DNA of 56,708 nt from Gammaproteobacteria bacterium (GCA_016191205.1 JACPPB010000051.1:1-56708); one strand, 5' to 3'; counted from the stretch's first letter, positions 7,668 to 20,110 are shown. Numbers and translations: made by a program. The notes: a model not told the origin generated them from the letters alone.

Positions 7668-9206
7668 CTATTTGTCGCTCACCTTGTAGCCGCCGTACAT
7701 TTTGCGCAGCTCGGTCTTGAGGATCTTGCCGGCGCCTGATTTCGGCAGCTCCGGGACAAAGTAGGCGGTTTTCGGCACCTTGAAGCGCGCCAGGCACTGG
7801 TTGCAGTGCTCGATCAGATCGTTCTCGGTCATGCTGGCGCCGGGTTTCAGCACGATGATGGCGGCGGGTACCTCCTGCCATTTTTCGTGGGGAATGCCGA
7901 TCACCGCGACTTCCGCGACCGCCGGGTGACGGTAGATCGCCTGTTCCAGTTCCGCGGGATACACATTCTCGCCGCCGCTGATGATCATGTCTTTCTTGCG
8001 GTCGACGATGTAGAGGAAGCCCTCTTCGTCGAGATAGCCGAGGTCGCCGGAGTGATACCAGCCGCCTTTCAGGGCTTCGGCCGTGGCTTCGGGCTTGTTC
8101 CAGTAGCCCTTCAGCATGTTGGGCCCGCGACAGAGTACCTCGCCCACGGTGCGGGCGGGCACGTCCCGGCCTTCGTCGTCGATGATGCGCACATCGACAA
8201 AAAATGCCGGATAGCCCACCGAGCCGTTCTTGCGTTCGCAATCCCACTTGTCGAGGATCGCCACCAGCGGCGCCAGCTCCGTCATGCCGAAGCCTTCGTA
8301 GATGGCCAGACCGCGCTCCTGGAAGAACTTCAGGATCTTCAGCGGTGTCGGCGCCGCACCGGTCATCAGAAACTCGACCGAGCTGAGGTCGTATTCCTTC
8401 CGGCCCAGTTCCTCGACGATCATCTGCCACATGGAGGGCACACAGAACAGTCCGGTGAGGCGTTCACGCTCGGTGGCTTCCAGTACCGCGCGCGCATCGA
8501 ACGCGGGCAGGGTGACGACGGTGCCGCCCTGGAACAGGGTCGGCAGCACGGTTACGCTGGTGCCGCCGATATGGAACATGGGCGCCACGCCCAGCGCGAC
8601 AGTGCCGGCGTGAATCGGCAGCCGCTGGGTGGTGTGGATGACGTTCCAGGTGTGGTTGGCGTGCGTCAGCATCGCGCCCTTGGGCCGTCCGGTGGTGCCG
8701 GAGGTGTACATCAGCAGAGCGACATCGTCGGGATGCACATTGGCGTTGATTTCCGTGTCCGGCGCGGCGGCCAGGAAAGCTTCGTATTCCTCTTCGTCAT
8801 CGCAACTGTTGCTGCGCCCGCAGTAGACGATCTTGTCGAAGTGAACGCCGTGCTGGAGGCCTTCGGCCAGATGGCGGAATTCGTTGTGGTAGAAGAAGGT
8901 ACGCGCGCCGGAGTCCTGAATGATGTACTCGATTTCGGGTACCGTCAGGCGGAAATTGATCGGCAGAAAGATGGCGCCCAGCTTGGCGACCGCGAAAATC
9001 AGCTCCAGTTGCGTGTGGCCGTTCTGCAGCAGCGAGCAGACGCGATCGCCGGGCCGCACGCCGCTGTCGCGCAGGGCATTGGCGAGGCGGTTGCAGCGCC
9101 GGTTCAAATCCCGGTAAGTAAAGCGTAAATGGCGGTCCACGATTGCCAGACGGTTACCGGAGATCATCTCCCGTTTGGTGACCCAATACCCCAACCCCTG
9201 ATCCAT
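7668..9206 (-). CDS. Acyl-CoA synthetase (AMP-forming), medium/long-chain fatty acid CoA ligase family
   Basis: 512 aa. It activates a carboxylic acid with ATP and CoA. ANL-family motifs are intact: P-loop LLMYTSGTTGRPKGAMLTH (about 165-183), YEGFGMTELAPLV, the hinge motif YHSGDLGYLDEEGFLYIVDR, GGENVYPAELE, and the catalytic lysine near the end in KSGAGKILKTELRKM. The ATG at 9206 has GCGAGG just upstream. It resembles the FadD/FadK-like ligases that start MDQGLGYWxxKR. It stands alone between convergent and divergent neighbours, so context gives no substrate; a fatty or aromatic acid is likely. Confidence 0.88.
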   Translation of the reverse strand: MDQGLGYWVTKREMISGNRLAIVDRHLRFTYRDLNRRCNRLANALRDSGVRPGDRVCSLLQNGHTQLELIFAVAKLGAIFLPINFRLTVPEIEYIIQDSGARTFFYHNEFRHLAEGLQHGVHFDKIVYCGRSNSCDDEEEYEAFLAAAPDTEINANVHPDDVALLMYTSGTTGRPKGAMLTHANHTWNVIHTTQRLPIHAGTVALGVAPMFHIGGTSVTVLPTLFQGGTVVTLPAFDARAVLEATERERLTGLFCVPSMWQMIVEELGRKEYDLSSVEFLMTGAAPTPLKILKFFQERGLAIYEGFGMTELAPLVAILDKWDCERKNGSVGYPAFFVDVRIIDDEGRDVPARTVGEVLCRGPNMLKGYWNKPEATAEALKGGWYHSGDLGYLDEEGFLYIVDRKKDMIISGGENVYPAELEQAIYRHPAVAEVAVIGIPHEKWQEVPAAIIVLKPGASMTENDLIEHCNQCLARFKVPKTAYFVPELPKSGAGKILKTELRKMYGGYKVSDK

Positions 9207-9351
9207 AACGACCTCGCTGACTTTCTAGTTGGTATCAAAAATTCCGTGGACGGTACGCAAAGCCGGAAAAGGGTAGCAAGTACTATCGCCACGGGCAAAT
9301 GCGTTGGCCGGTTTCCGCTCGGGTATGTGCGGGTCCGGGTCGGCTTGCCCG

Positions 9352-9357
9352 TATAAT
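9352..9357 (+). promoter_or_regulatory. Candidate -10 box for the VanZ-DUF815 pair
   Basis: TATAAT, a perfect -10 hexamer, 30 bp before the ATG at 9387. There is no clear -35 at 16-18 bp spacing. Confidence 0.4.
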
Positions 9358-9386
9358 TCCCGGACTCTTTTGATGCAGTAACCGCG

Positions 9387-9776
9387 ATGACACAGGATAC
9401 TCGGCATTGGTGGCGTGTCGCTTTCTGGGCGACGCTGGGCCTGGGGACCTGGGCGGCACTGCGCCCGGTCATGGCCGAGGAATGGTTTTCCGGACAGGAC
9501 AAGGTGCAGCACCTGCTGGCGTACAGCGGATTGTATGGGCTCGGGCGACTGGCGTTTTCCTGGCACGGGTGGCGGCTGTCCGGCGCGCTGCTGACGTACG
9601 GCGTGATCATCGAGTTGTTGCAATCCCTCACGCCGCACCGGCTCACGTCCGCCGCCGACGTGGTTGCCAATGGGGCGGGGCTGGCGGTTGGCGCGTTGAT
9701 GCTTGCCTGCGTACAGCGCCGCTGGCCTGCGCTGTGGACGGCGATGGCGGCCCAGGGAGAACCGGAATGCCGATAG
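9387..9776 (+). CDS. VanZ-like small membrane protein
   Basis: 129 aa. The VanZ family takes its name from a teicoplanin-resistance protein; the cellular role of most members is unknown. Predicted helices lie around residues 8-26, 40-58, 64-82 and 92-112. The family pattern is present: DKVQHLLAYSGLYGL (Asp-Lys and His of the DKxxHxxxY motif), a Glu-Leu-Leu-Gln segment (IIELLQSLTPHR), and a late SAADVVANGAGLAVG (D-x-x-x-N-x-x-G). Its end overlaps the DUF815 ATPase by 10 bp, so the two are probably co-translated. Confidence 0.75.
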   Translation: MTQDTRHWWRVAFWATLGLGTWAALRPVMAEEWFSGQDKVQHLLAYSGLYGLGRLAFSWHGWRLSGALLTYGVIIELLQSLTPHRLTSAADVVANGAGLAVGALMLACVQRRWPALWTAMAAQGEPECR

Positions 9777-10552
9777 ACTGGACTCACGCGTTGGCGGCGG
9801 TGTGGCGGCCGCGTTCCGCCGGACTGCGCGAAGTGCGCCGCCTCGACCCGGTCCGGCTCGACGACCTGCTCGGCATCGCCGCGCAAAAGGCCGAGCTGGT
9901 GCGCAATACCGAGGATTTTCTCGCCGGCCGGCCAGCGCGCAATGCGTTGCTGTGGGGCAGTCGCGGGACCGGAAAATCCTCGCTGATCAAAGCCCTGCTG
10001 AATGATTATGCCGGGGCGGGCCTGCGGGTCATCGAGATCGACAAGGCCGATCTCGCCGATTTGCCGGAGGTTGTCGATGACGTCCGCGATCTGCCCCAGC
10101 GCTTCATCGTGTTCTGCGATGACCTGTCGTTCGAGGCGGACGAAACCCTCTACAAGCACCTCAAGAGCGTGCTCGAAGGCTCCATCGAACTGCCCCCGGA
10201 AAACGTGCTGGTCTATGCCACTTCGAATCGACGCCATCTGATTGCCGAGCCGACCTCGGACAATCAGGGCGTGGAGATCGTCGCCGGCGAGTTGCACTAT
10301 GGCGACGTGATCGAGGAAAAACTGTCCCTTGCCGACCGTTTCGGGCTGTGGCTGTCCTTCTACCCCAATAGCCTGGAGCAGTATCTCGCCATCGTGGATC
10401 ATCTGTGCGCCGACGCCGGCGGTGACCGCCCGGCGCTGCACCTTGCGGCGCGCCAGTTTGCGATGACGCGGGCGTCGCGCAGCGGGCGCACCGCGCGCCA
10501 GTTCTGGCAGGCCTGGCGCAATCGCGGCGCCCAGGCGTCCTCAGCGCTGTAA
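9767..10552 (+). CDS. AAA-type ATPase of the DUF815 family
   Basis: 261 aa. Function is not established for this family. A Walker A motif NALLWGSRGTGKSSLIKALL lies around 60-79, a Walker B-like RFIVFCDDLSF near 115-125, a sensor-like VYATSNRRH near 150, and LADRFGLWL follows. The frame is open upstream inside vanZ, but the ATG at 9767 has GGGAGA at the right distance and gives the usual family length. The C-terminal part (about 200-261) is helical with an Arg-rich end, as in AAA lid domains. The stop codon abuts the stop of holA on the other strand with no bases between. Confidence 0.82.
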   Translation: MPIDWTHALAAVWRPRSAGLREVRRLDPVRLDDLLGIAAQKAELVRNTEDFLAGRPARNALLWGSRGTGKSSLIKALLNDYAGAGLRVIEIDKADLADLPEVVDDVRDLPQRFIVFCDDLSFEADETLYKHLKSVLEGSIELPPENVLVYATSNRRHLIAEPTSDNQGVEIVAGELHYGDVIEEKLSLADRFGLWLSFYPNSLEQYLAIVDHLCADAGGDRPALHLAARQFAMTRASRSGRTARQFWQAWRNRGAQASSAL

Positions 10553-11617
10553 TCAGGTTCGCGCGCCGCGGCGCCCCTGTTCCAGCCCCAGGCGCAGATT
10601 GGCGGGATGGATGGCGTTGCGTCCGCACAGGGACAGCAGGATATCGAGCAGATCATCCCAGGGGGAGGCGTCGCGCACGCCCTTGATGGCGCGATCCGCG
10701 CCGGCCAGCTGGCGCAGCAGCAGGTTGATCTGCGCCGGGCGGACGCGCCGGGCGAGGTCGCGCAGCAGGTCTTTGCGGCTATCCCAGACGCGGGCATCCT
10801 TGAAAATCTGCTCGTGCCGCGCGCGCCCGGCGCCCTGCAGCCGCGCGATGATCAGCGTATCCCGCGTCAGCGCCCAGAGCACCGCGGCCGGCTCCACGCC
10901 CTCATCGCGCAGTCCACGCAGGGCGCGGCTGGCGGCCTGGGCGTTGCCCGCCAGTGCGTGGTCGGCGAGTTTGAAGATGTTGAAGCGCGCCGAATCGGCC
11001 ACCGCGGTGGATATGGCATCGACGTCGAGCTCGCCCGCGGGCGCCAGCAGGCGGAGTTTTTCGACTTCCTGCGCCGCGGCGAGCAGGTTGCCCTCGACCC
11101 GCTCCGCCAGCAGTTCCGCTGCCGGTCCACTGATCGCGAGACCCGCGTGGCGCAGTCTGGTGGTGATCCACTGCGGGAGCCCGGCGCGGTCGATCGGCCA
11201 GATCTGGAGCTGTGCTCCGACCTGGGCGAGGGCCTTGACCCAGGCGGAGCCCTGCGCGCTGCCATCGAGCTTTGGGGTGATCACCAGCAGCAGCAGTTCG
11301 TCGCCGGCGAGGCGGCACAGCTCGACCAGTATTTTGCTGCCCTGCTCGCCGGGTTTGGTGGTTGCGAGGCGGATCTCGAGAATCTTGCGCTCGGCGAACA
11401 ACGAGCGCGCGCCGGCCTCGGCGAGCAGGGAGTCCCAATCGAACTGACGGCCATCGGCATGATGGACCTGACGCTCGGTAAAGCCGCGTTTGCGCGCGGC
11501 GGCACGAATCCGGTCCGCGCTTTCCTGGATCAGCAGCGGCTCATCGCCACTGAGCAGATAGGCGGACGCCAGGGTGGCGTCGAGATGGGATTCCAGCGCT
11601 TCAGGGCGCAGCTGCAT
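10553..11617 (-). CDS. holA: DNA polymerase III subunit delta
   Basis: 354 aa. The delta subunit opens the beta sliding clamp within the clamp loader. The N-terminus MQLRPEALESHLDATLASAYLLSGDEPLL is the family signature (SGDEPLLxxEA-like). A degenerate AAA domain follows, then the helical collar with DALAGNAQAASRALRGLR. The length is close to E. coli HolA (343 aa). It overlaps lptE by 17 bp; leuS-lptE-holA is a conserved set. Confidence 0.92.
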   Translation of the reverse strand: MQLRPEALESHLDATLASAYLLSGDEPLLIQESADRIRAAARKRGFTERQVHHADGRQFDWDSLLAEAGARSLFAERKILEIRLATTKPGEQGSKILVELCRLAGDELLLLVITPKLDGSAQGSAWVKALAQVGAQLQIWPIDRAGLPQWITTRLRHAGLAISGPAAELLAERVEGNLLAAAQEVEKLRLLAPAGELDVDAISTAVADSARFNIFKLADHALAGNAQAASRALRGLRDEGVEPAAVLWALTRDTLIIARLQGAGRARHEQIFKDARVWDSRKDLLRDLARRVRPAQINLLLRQLAGADRAIKGVRDASPWDDLLDILLSLCGRNAIHPANLRLGLEQGRRGART

Positions 11618-12164
11618 GGCTGGCGACGCGTGGCCCGATCCGCTGCAGGTAGTTGATCAGCTGGCGCACCAGGCTGGTACGCATTTCCCGGCGCAGCAGC
11701 TTCGCTTCGTCATCGGTGGCCAGGACGTTGTTTTCGTCGTACTCGAATACGCGCTCGTCGCTGACTGTGGTGGGCGGGGTGACTTCGGTGCCGTCGGCGG
11801 CGAGTACGGTGAACTTCAACTCTTCCGAAATTTCGAGTTCGGAGATGCGCGCCTGGCCGCTGATGGTTGCCGTGCGCCGTTTCGAGCGCTGGTCGAGGAT
11901 CACCAGGCTGTACTGCGCTTCCTTGGCGCTCTCCTTGAGCTCGATGTCGAGTGCCTGCAAATTCCGCTCGAGTTCGCGCATCAGCTCGTTGTCGATTGGA
12001 CGGCCGCCGATGTGGAGACTGTCGACATTCTGGGGCGCATCGCTGTGACCGCGCAGTTGCCAGCCACAGCCGCTGCCGACCACCGCCATCAGCAACGCCA
12101 GCAGCCAGATGCGGGGTGCCGTGCCCGGGTGCGGGTGGCGCGAGGGAAAAGAACCTGGGGTCAT
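11601..12164 (-). CDS. lptE: LPS-assembly lipoprotein LptE
   Basis: 187 aa. LptE plugs the LptD barrel and helps assemble it. A hydrophobic segment (about 19-30) leads to VVGSGC, with Cys33 as the likely lipidated residue; the -3 position is Gly, where Leu is usual. The following GWQLRG is the conserved LptE start of the mature protein. The rest is a small alpha/beta fold with FTVLAADGTEV and a C-terminal helical EAKLLRREMRTSLVRQLINYL. It lies between leuS (34 bp gap) and holA (overlap). Confidence 0.88.
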   Translation of the reverse strand: MTPGSFPSRHPHPGTAPRIWLLALLMAVVGSGCGWQLRGHSDAPQNVDSLHIGGRPIDNELMRELERNLQALDIELKESAKEAQYSLVILDQRSKRRTATISGQARISELEISEELKFTVLAADGTEVTPPTTVSDERVFEYDENNVLATDDEAKLLRREMRTSLVRQLINYLQRIGPRVASHAAAP

Positions 12165-12198
12165 GGCGTGATTCCGGTTGGTGGGCGGCGGGAGGCGG

Positions 12199-14708
<2,510 letters not shown>

Positions 14709-14728
14709 GGGGAAAGGCGCGGGCCGAC

Positions 14729-16240
14729 CTAGCGCAGCGCGCCGCGGGTGTCGCGCCGCCGCCAGGGCGCCAGCGCTCCTGCCAGCAGCGCCAGGCAGAA
14801 CAGGACCACCGGGGTTGAGCCGTGGCTGCTGAAGGGCGTGCTGCCGGTCCGCGGCAGCACGGAGGTGCGCAGGATGCCGGGGGCGAACTGGGGCAGGCTG
14901 GCGGTGATGCGGCCCCGGCTGTCCACGGCTGCGGTAATGCCGTCGTTGGTGGCGCGCAGCAGGGGTTTGCCGGTTTCGATGGCACGCAGACGCGCCATCT
15001 GGAGATGCTGGTGAGGGCCTATGGAAGCGCCGAACCAGGTGTCGTTGCTCACCGTGACCAGCAGATTCGCTTCCCCGGCGGAAGCGGCCACCAGCTCCGG
15101 GTAAACGATTTCGTAGCAGATGGCGGCGGCGATGCGCAGCGCGCCCAGCGTGATCGGCGGCTGGTCTTCGGGCGCGCGGCTGAAGTTCGACATGGGCAGA
15201 TCGAAGAACGCGATGGCGCCGCGCAGCCAGGATTCGAGCGGTACGTATTCGCCGAACGGCACCAGCCGCCGCTTGCTGTAGGTGCCCGCTGCCGTGCCGA
15301 GCCCGATGAAGCTGTTGTAGTAGACACCCTCGCTGGCGGCGATCGGCAGGCCCAGCAGCAGGCCCATGCGCTGTTCCCGTGCCCAGGTGTCTTCGCGGTC
15401 GAGAAACGGCTGCACTTCATGCCGAAAGCGTGGAATCGCGGTTTCGGGCCAGATCACCAGATCCTGCCCGGCCAGTTCGCGGTTGGTCGCGGCGAAATTC
15501 GCGAGAATGGCGGCGTCCGCGCCGCCGTCCCATTTCATGGCCAGGGATTGCGCCGGCTGCACCAGCGCCACGGAGAGTGCGGCCTTGCCGGGCTCGGTCC
15601 AGGGCCGGTCGTGCAGCACACCGCCGCCCATCCAGATGACGCTCACTGCGAGCGCGCGCGCCGCGAGCGAGCTTGCGGAGGCGCCGTTGAGCAGCGTCGT
15701 GAGCGCCGCCCCGGTAAGTGCCACTCCGAGGCTCATGCCGAGCACGCCGGTCACCGGTGCCCAGCCCGCCAGCCAGGTCTCGAGCGGGGCATAGCCCAGG
15801 TAGAGCCAGGGGAATCCGGTCAGGAACCAGCCGCGCAGCCATTCGCCCAGTACCCACACCGCGGGAAAACCGAGCAGGATGCCGCGCAGTCGGCTGAGGT
15901 CCAGATAACCGCACAAAATGAACGGTAGCGCGAACAGCAGCGCCATCCCCAGGGTAAACAGGCCGGTAAGCAGGATGGCCAGCGGCGTGGAGGCCGCGCC
16001 ATAGGTGTGGATGCTGACGTAAATCCAGGACGTGCCGGTGCCGTAGAAGCCGACCCCGAACCACCAGGCCAGCCTGAATGCAGTGCGTGGGGCAGTGCCG
16101 GTCAGCAGGAGACAGAGGATGCCCGCGCTCAGGGGCGCCGCCGGCCAGAATCCGAAGGGAGCGAAGGCGAGCGGCAGTGCCGCACCGGCCAGCGTGGCGG
16201 CGACATAAAACAGCAGTGGTGTCTGGCGCGCGGCGGGCAT
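14729..16240 (-). CDS. lnt: Apolipoprotein N-acyltransferase
   Basis: 503 aa. Lnt adds the third acyl chain to lipoproteins at the inner membrane. The first ~200 residues contain about six membrane helices, followed by a periplasmic nitrilase-like domain with the catalytic triad in family context: Glu in LVIWPETAIPRF, Lys in YSKRRLVPFGEYVP, Cys in AAAICYEIVYPELV. A final helix lies near the C-terminus. It follows corC by 4 bp, as in the classic ybeZ-ybeY-corC-lnt operon. RlpA and LptE in this window are expected substrates. Confidence 0.95.
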   Translation of the reverse strand: MPAARQTPLLFYVAATLAGAALPLAFAPFGFWPAAPLSAGILCLLLTGTAPRTAFRLAWWFGVGFYGTGTSWIYVSIHTYGAASTPLAILLTGLFTLGMALLFALPFILCGYLDLSRLRGILLGFPAVWVLGEWLRGWFLTGFPWLYLGYAPLETWLAGWAPVTGVLGMSLGVALTGAALTTLLNGASASSLAARALAVSVIWMGGGVLHDRPWTEPGKAALSVALVQPAQSLAMKWDGGADAAILANFAATNRELAGQDLVIWPETAIPRFRHEVQPFLDREDTWAREQRMGLLLGLPIAASEGVYYNSFIGLGTAAGTYSKRRLVPFGEYVPLESWLRGAIAFFDLPMSNFSRAPEDQPPITLGALRIAAAICYEIVYPELVAASAGEANLLVTVSNDTWFGASIGPHQHLQMARLRAIETGKPLLRATNDGITAAVDSRGRITASLPQFAPGILRTSVLPRTGSTPFSSHGSTPVVLFCLALLAGALAPWRRRDTRGALR

Positions 16241-16244
16241 CGCG

Positions 16245-17078
16245 TCAGCAGCCGGTGACCGGCGTCACCCGGAGTTGATGCACCTGGCGCTCACCTCCCG
16301 CGACCACGGTGAAGACCAGGCCGTCCAGGGTGATGCATTCGCCCACTTCCGGGAGGTGCCCAAACGCGCTGGTCACCAAACCGCCGATGGTGTCGAATTC
16401 GTCATCGCTCAGGGTGGCGCGAAAATGGTCGTTGAAGTCCTCGATGGCGGTCAGTCCCGCCACCAGAAAGCTGCCGTCGGACTCGCGGCAGATCGCGCAG
16501 TCCGGGTCCCGATCTTTTTCATCGGCGATGTCGCCGACAATTTCCTCGAGGATGTCCTCTATCGTGATCACGCCCGAGACGCCGCCGTACTCGTCGACCA
16601 CCATCGCCATGTGGTAGCGCTCCTCGCGGAATTCGCGCAGCAGGATGTCGAGGCGTTTGGTCTCGGGAACCATGGTGGCGGGCCGCACGATATCCGCGAG
16701 ACGGAAAGTATCGCGGCCGGCGAGCATCAGCGGCAGCAGATCCTTGGCGAGCAGGACGCCGCGGATGTCATCCAGCGACTCGCCCACCACGGGGTAACGG
16801 GAATGTTTGGCCTGGATTACCCGCTGCAGAATCTCTTCCAGGCACATCCCGGCTTCGATCACCACCATCTGGGATGACGGCACCATGATTTCGCGCGCCT
16901 GCAGGCCGGATACCAGGAAGGCGCCCCGGATGATTTCGAGAGACTGACTGTCGAGCAGCTTGTCGTCGTGCGCGGCCTCGAGAACATCGGCGAGCTCCTG
17001 CCGCGAGCGCAGCCGGGGGGCGAGATGCCGGACCAGACGCTTTAGCCAGGAGCGTCTACTGGGCGGTTCGGTGGTCAT
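16245..17078 (-). CDS. corC: CorC/YbeX family CBS-domain protein
   Basis: 277 aa, cytoplasmic. Two CBS domains (about 68-190, with REIMVPSSQMVVI opening the first) are followed by a CorC/HlyC C-terminal domain (about 200-275, DDEFDTIGGLVTSAFGHLPEVGE). It was described as a magnesium/cobalt efflux factor, and more recently YbeX has been linked to ribosome metabolism. It overlaps ybeY by 4 bp (ATGA), which supports the second link. Confidence 0.9.
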   Translation of the reverse strand: MTTEPPSRRSWLKRLVRHLAPRLRSRQELADVLEAAHDDKLLDSQSLEIIRGAFLVSGLQAREIMVPSSQMVVIEAGMCLEEILQRVIQAKHSRYPVVGESLDDIRGVLLAKDLLPLMLAGRDTFRLADIVRPATMVPETKRLDILLREFREERYHMAMVVDEYGGVSGVITIEDILEEIVGDIADEKDRDPDCAICRESDGSFLVAGLTAIEDFNDHFRATLSDDEFDTIGGLVTSAFGHLPEVGECITLDGLVFTVVAGGERQVHQLRVTPVTGC

Positions 17079-17587
17079 GGTGCGTTGACGGCGAAGGCCG
17101 GCGCCGGTGCGTAGGGCGGTGGAAAACGCAGGCTGGCGAGGATTTCGGTTTCCAGGGTTTCCATGCGCTCGGCCTCGGCGTCGTCCTGGTGGTCATGGCC
17201 GAGCAGATGCAGGGTGCCATGCACGATCATGTGCGCCCAGTGCGCGTCCGGCGACTTGCCCTGGTCCGCCGCCTCGCGCTCGACCACCGGCGCGCAGATC
17301 ACGAGATCACCCAGCAGCGGCAGGTCCACCCATTCCGGCAGGTCGGCGGGAAACGACAGTACGTTGGTGGCGTGGGGCTGGCCGGTCCGTCCCGAAGACG
17401 GCTCGCGCAGCCGGTAGCGGGCATAGAGTTCGCAGCCCTCGGTTTCGCCGACGATGCGGATCGCGACCTGCGCGTGGGTGCGTCCGAGGTGGCGCAAGGT
17501 TGCCCGCAGCCAGCGGCGCAGCAGCGCCGGGGCGGGCACCATTTCGCCGCTGGCGCAGGCGTTGTCGATCTGGATGCCGATGCTCAT
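17075..17587 (-). CDS. ybeY: Endoribonuclease/rRNA maturation factor YbeY
   Basis: 170 aa. YbeY is a zinc-dependent endoribonuclease for 16S rRNA 3'-end maturation and ribosome quality control. The three metal-binding histidines are seen in HGTLHLLGHDHQ, preceded by ATNVLSFPADLP, the other signature motif. The start overlaps the ybeZ end by 4 bp. Confidence 0.94.
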   Translation of the reverse strand: MSIGIQIDNACASGEMVPAPALLRRWLRATLRHLGRTHAQVAIRIVGETEGCELYARYRLREPSSGRTGQPHATNVLSFPADLPEWVDLPLLGDLVICAPVVEREAADQGKSPDAHWAHMIVHGTLHLLGHDHQDDAEAERMETLETEILASLRFPPPYAPAPAFAVNAP

Positions 17588-18588
17588 GAGCCGCGCGGGT
17601 TGGCCGTGTGTTCGTGCGCTTCATAGGCTTCGACGATGCGCTGCACCAGCGGGTGGCGCACCACGTCCTTGGCGGCGAAGTGTGTGAAGGAAATTTCCTC
17701 GACGCCGGCGAGGACTTCTATCGCGTGGAGCAGTCCCGAACGGGTGCCGCGCGGCAGGTCGATCTGGGTGGTGTCGCCGGTGATCACCGCGGTGGCGCCA
17801 AAGCCCAGGCGGGTGAGAAACATCTTCATCTGTTCGCAGGTCGTGTTCTGGCTTTCGTCGAGAATGATGAACGCGTTGTTCAGGGTGCGCCCGCGCATGT
17901 AGGCGAGTGGCGCGACCTCGATGACCTGGCGTTCGACCAGCTTGCCGACAACGTCCCCGCCCAGCATTTCGTAGAGAGCGTCGTAGAGTGGCCGCAGGTA
18001 GGGATCGACCTTCTGGGCCAGATCGCCGGGCAGGAAGCCGAGCTTTTCGCCGGCCTCGACCGCCGGCCGTACCAGCAGGATGCGCTCCACTTCCGAGCGC
18101 AGGTAGGCTTCCACCGCGCAGGCCACCGCGAGATAGGTCTTGCCAGTGCCCGCCGGGCCGACGCCGAAGCTGATGTCGTGGGTCTGGATGGCGCGCACAT
18201 ATTTCTGCTGGTTCACCCCGCGCGGATGGACGCTGCCCTTCTTGGTGCGCACGACACTGAAACCGGTGACGTTGTCGCTTACATCGACTGCCTGTTTGTT
18301 CATGCGATGCTCCATGTCCGACTGCTGCAGGAATACATGAATCTTGGCGGGGGTCAGAAGCCGGTCGTGGGCCGTCTCCTGATAGAGCTGGCGCACCAGC
18401 GCCAGCGCCGTCCGGGCACGGGTGTCGTCGCCGTAAAAGGCGAACACGTTGCCGCGGTTGCGGATCTCGATATCGAGGCGCGCTTCGATCTGATGGATGT
18501 TTTCGTCGAACTGGCCGCAGAGGCTCGCGAGACGGCGCGTGTCGTGGGGTTCCAGCGTGAGAGTCTGTACTGCCGCCAAGGTGTTCAA
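17584..18588 (-). CDS. ybeZ: PhoH-like ATPase YbeZ
   Basis: 334 aa. The PhoH domain covers about 120-325, with Walker [14 protein letters not shown] (about 145-157) and Walker [13 protein letters not shown]. The N-terminal 100 residues form a KH-like region common to YbeZ proteins. It is thought to act with YbeY in RNA metabolism. The start ATG at 18588 is preceded by a 142 bp gap to miaB, with no clear promoter or strong terminator. Confidence 0.93.
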   Translation of the reverse strand: MNTLAAVQTLTLEPHDTRRLASLCGQFDENIHQIEARLDIEIRNRGNVFAFYGDDTRARTALALVRQLYQETAHDRLLTPAKIHVFLQQSDMEHRMNKQAVDVSDNVTGFSVVRTKKGSVHPRGVNQQKYVRAIQTHDISFGVGPAGTGKTYLAVACAVEAYLRSEVERILLVRPAVEAGEKLGFLPGDLAQKVDPYLRPLYDALYEMLGGDVVGKLVERQVIEVAPLAYMRGRTLNNAFIILDESQNTTCEQMKMFLTRLGFGATAVITGDTTQIDLPRGTRSGLLHAIEVLAGVEEISFTHFAAKDVVRHPLVQRIVEAYEAHEHTANPRGS

Positions 18589-18730
18589 ACGGTTTGCTGC
18601 GACGCCTGCCGGGGGTCTCGGCCAAGAATAGCGACTTTGGCGGTTGTGGGGAAGACGGTTGTGGGGAATGGGGGCGCGGCGGTGATCCGCGCCGTCGGGA
18701 CCGATCCGGGCAACATAGGCGGGGTCCGGC

Positions 18731-20077
18731 TCAGGGTCCGGCCAGCTCGCCGCGCAGCGAGTTGGGCAATGCTTCCCGGATGCGCATCGGCACGAAGGTG
18801 CCGATCAGGTTGCGCTCGGCGGCCGCGAAGTTGACTACCCGGTTGTTCTCCGTGCGACCCTGCAGCTCCCCGGGATCCTTGCGGGACAGGCCGGTGACCA
18901 GCACCTGGTGGATCTGGCCCACCATGCCTTGGCTGATGGCCGCCGCCTGCTGGTTGATGCGGTGCTGGAGAATCTGCAAGCGCTGTTTCTTGATGTCGTC
19001 CGGCGTTTCGTCGGGCAGGCTGGCCGCCGGCGTACCCGGGCGGCGGCTGTAAACGAAGCTGAACGACTGGTCGAACGCGATTTCCTCGATCAATTGCAGG
19101 GTGCGGGCGAAATCGTCGGCGGTTTCGCCCGGAAAGCCGATGATGAAATCGGACGAGATGCTGATGTCCGGGCGCAGCGCGCGCAGGCGGCGGATTTTCG
19201 ATTTGTATTCCAGCACCGTGTGGCCGCGTTTCATCGCGCTCAGGATGCGGTCCGAGCCGCTTTGCACCGGCAGATGCACATGGCTGACCAGCGCGGGGAC
19301 TTCCGCGTAGACATCGATCAGCGCCTGGGAAAACTCCACCGGGTGGGAGGTGGTGTAGCGGATCCGGCCGATGCCCTCGATGCGCGCCACCGCGACGATC
19401 AGTTCGGCGAGATCGCTGGTGCCGCCGGTGGGCAGCGCGCCGCGGTACGCGTTGACGTTCTGGCCCAGCAGGTTCACCTCGCGCACGCCCTGCTCGGCCA
19501 GCTGCGCGACCTCGGTGAGAACGTCGAGCACCGGCCGGCTGACTTCCTCGCCCCGGGTATAGGGGACGACGCAGAAGGTGCAGTATTTGGAGCAGCCCTC
19601 CATGACGGAGACATGGGCGCTCACGCCATCGGCGACCGGGCGCGGCAGATGATCGAATTTTTCAATTTCGGGAAAACTGATGTCCACCACCACGGTCCCG
19701 TCGGCCTGGCGGCGCTGCCGGAGCATCTCCGGCAGTCGGTGCAGGGTCTGGGGTCCGAATACCAGATCGACATGGGGCGCGCGGCGGGCGATGGCCTCGC
19801 CCTCTTGGCTGGCCACGCAGCCGCCGACACCGATGATCAGGTCGGGATTGCGCTCCTTCAGGTGCTTCCAGCGTCCCAACTGGTGAAAGACTTTCTCCTG
19901 TGCCTTCTCGCGAATGGAGCAGGTATTGAGCAGCAGTACGTCGGCTTCGGCCGGATCGTCGGTGGCAACCAGGCCGTGGCTGTCGCCGAGCAGATCGCGC
20001 ATCCGCGCGGAGTCGTACTCGTTCATCTGGCAGCCCTGGGTGACGATGTGGAGTTTGCGCTCCCCGGTCTTGGTCAT
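18731..20077 (-). CDS. miaB: tRNA-2-methylthio-N6-dimethylallyladenosine synthase MiaB
   Basis: 448 aa. This radical-SAM methylthiotransferase modifies A37 of tRNAs. The N-terminal MTTase domain has its three cluster cysteines in [21 protein letters not shown] and GVGGCVASQ. The radical-SAM CxxxCxxC is in [19 protein letters not shown] (around 157-165). A TRAM domain (about 380-440) ends the protein. It is the first gene of the run towards lnt, a conserved order. It is divergent from the DUF1820 gene. Confidence 0.96.
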   Translation of the reverse strand: MTKTGERKLHIVTQGCQMNEYDSARMRDLLGDSHGLVATDDPAEADVLLLNTCSIREKAQEKVFHQLGRWKHLKERNPDLIIGVGGCVASQEGEAIARRAPHVDLVFGPQTLHRLPEMLRQRRQADGTVVVDISFPEIEKFDHLPRPVADGVSAHVSVMEGCSKYCTFCVVPYTRGEEVSRPVLDVLTEVAQLAEQGVREVNLLGQNVNAYRGALPTGGTSDLAELIVAVARIEGIGRIRYTTSHPVEFSQALIDVYAEVPALVSHVHLPVQSGSDRILSAMKRGHTVLEYKSKIRRLRALRPDISISSDFIIGFPGETADDFARTLQLIEEIAFDQSFSFVYSRRPGTPAASLPDETPDDIKKQRLQILQHRINQQAAAISQGMVGQIHQVLVTGLSRKDPGELQGRTENNRVVNFAAAERNLIGTFVPMRIREALPNSLRGELAGP

Positions 20078-20110
20078 GGTGTGCTGGCGGCTTGAAGGCG
20101 AAGTGGCGAA

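Noticed and set aside
9101..9114. GGTTCAAATCCCGG, which looks like a tRNA T-arm
   Set aside because: It lies inside the acyl-CoA synthetase coding region, and no acceptor stem, D-arm or anticodon arm can be built around it.
18641..18668. Direct repeat CGGTTGTGGGGAA, twice, 2 bp apart, between ybeZ and miaB
   Set aside because: Short, with no promoter or binding-site context; probably local duplication.
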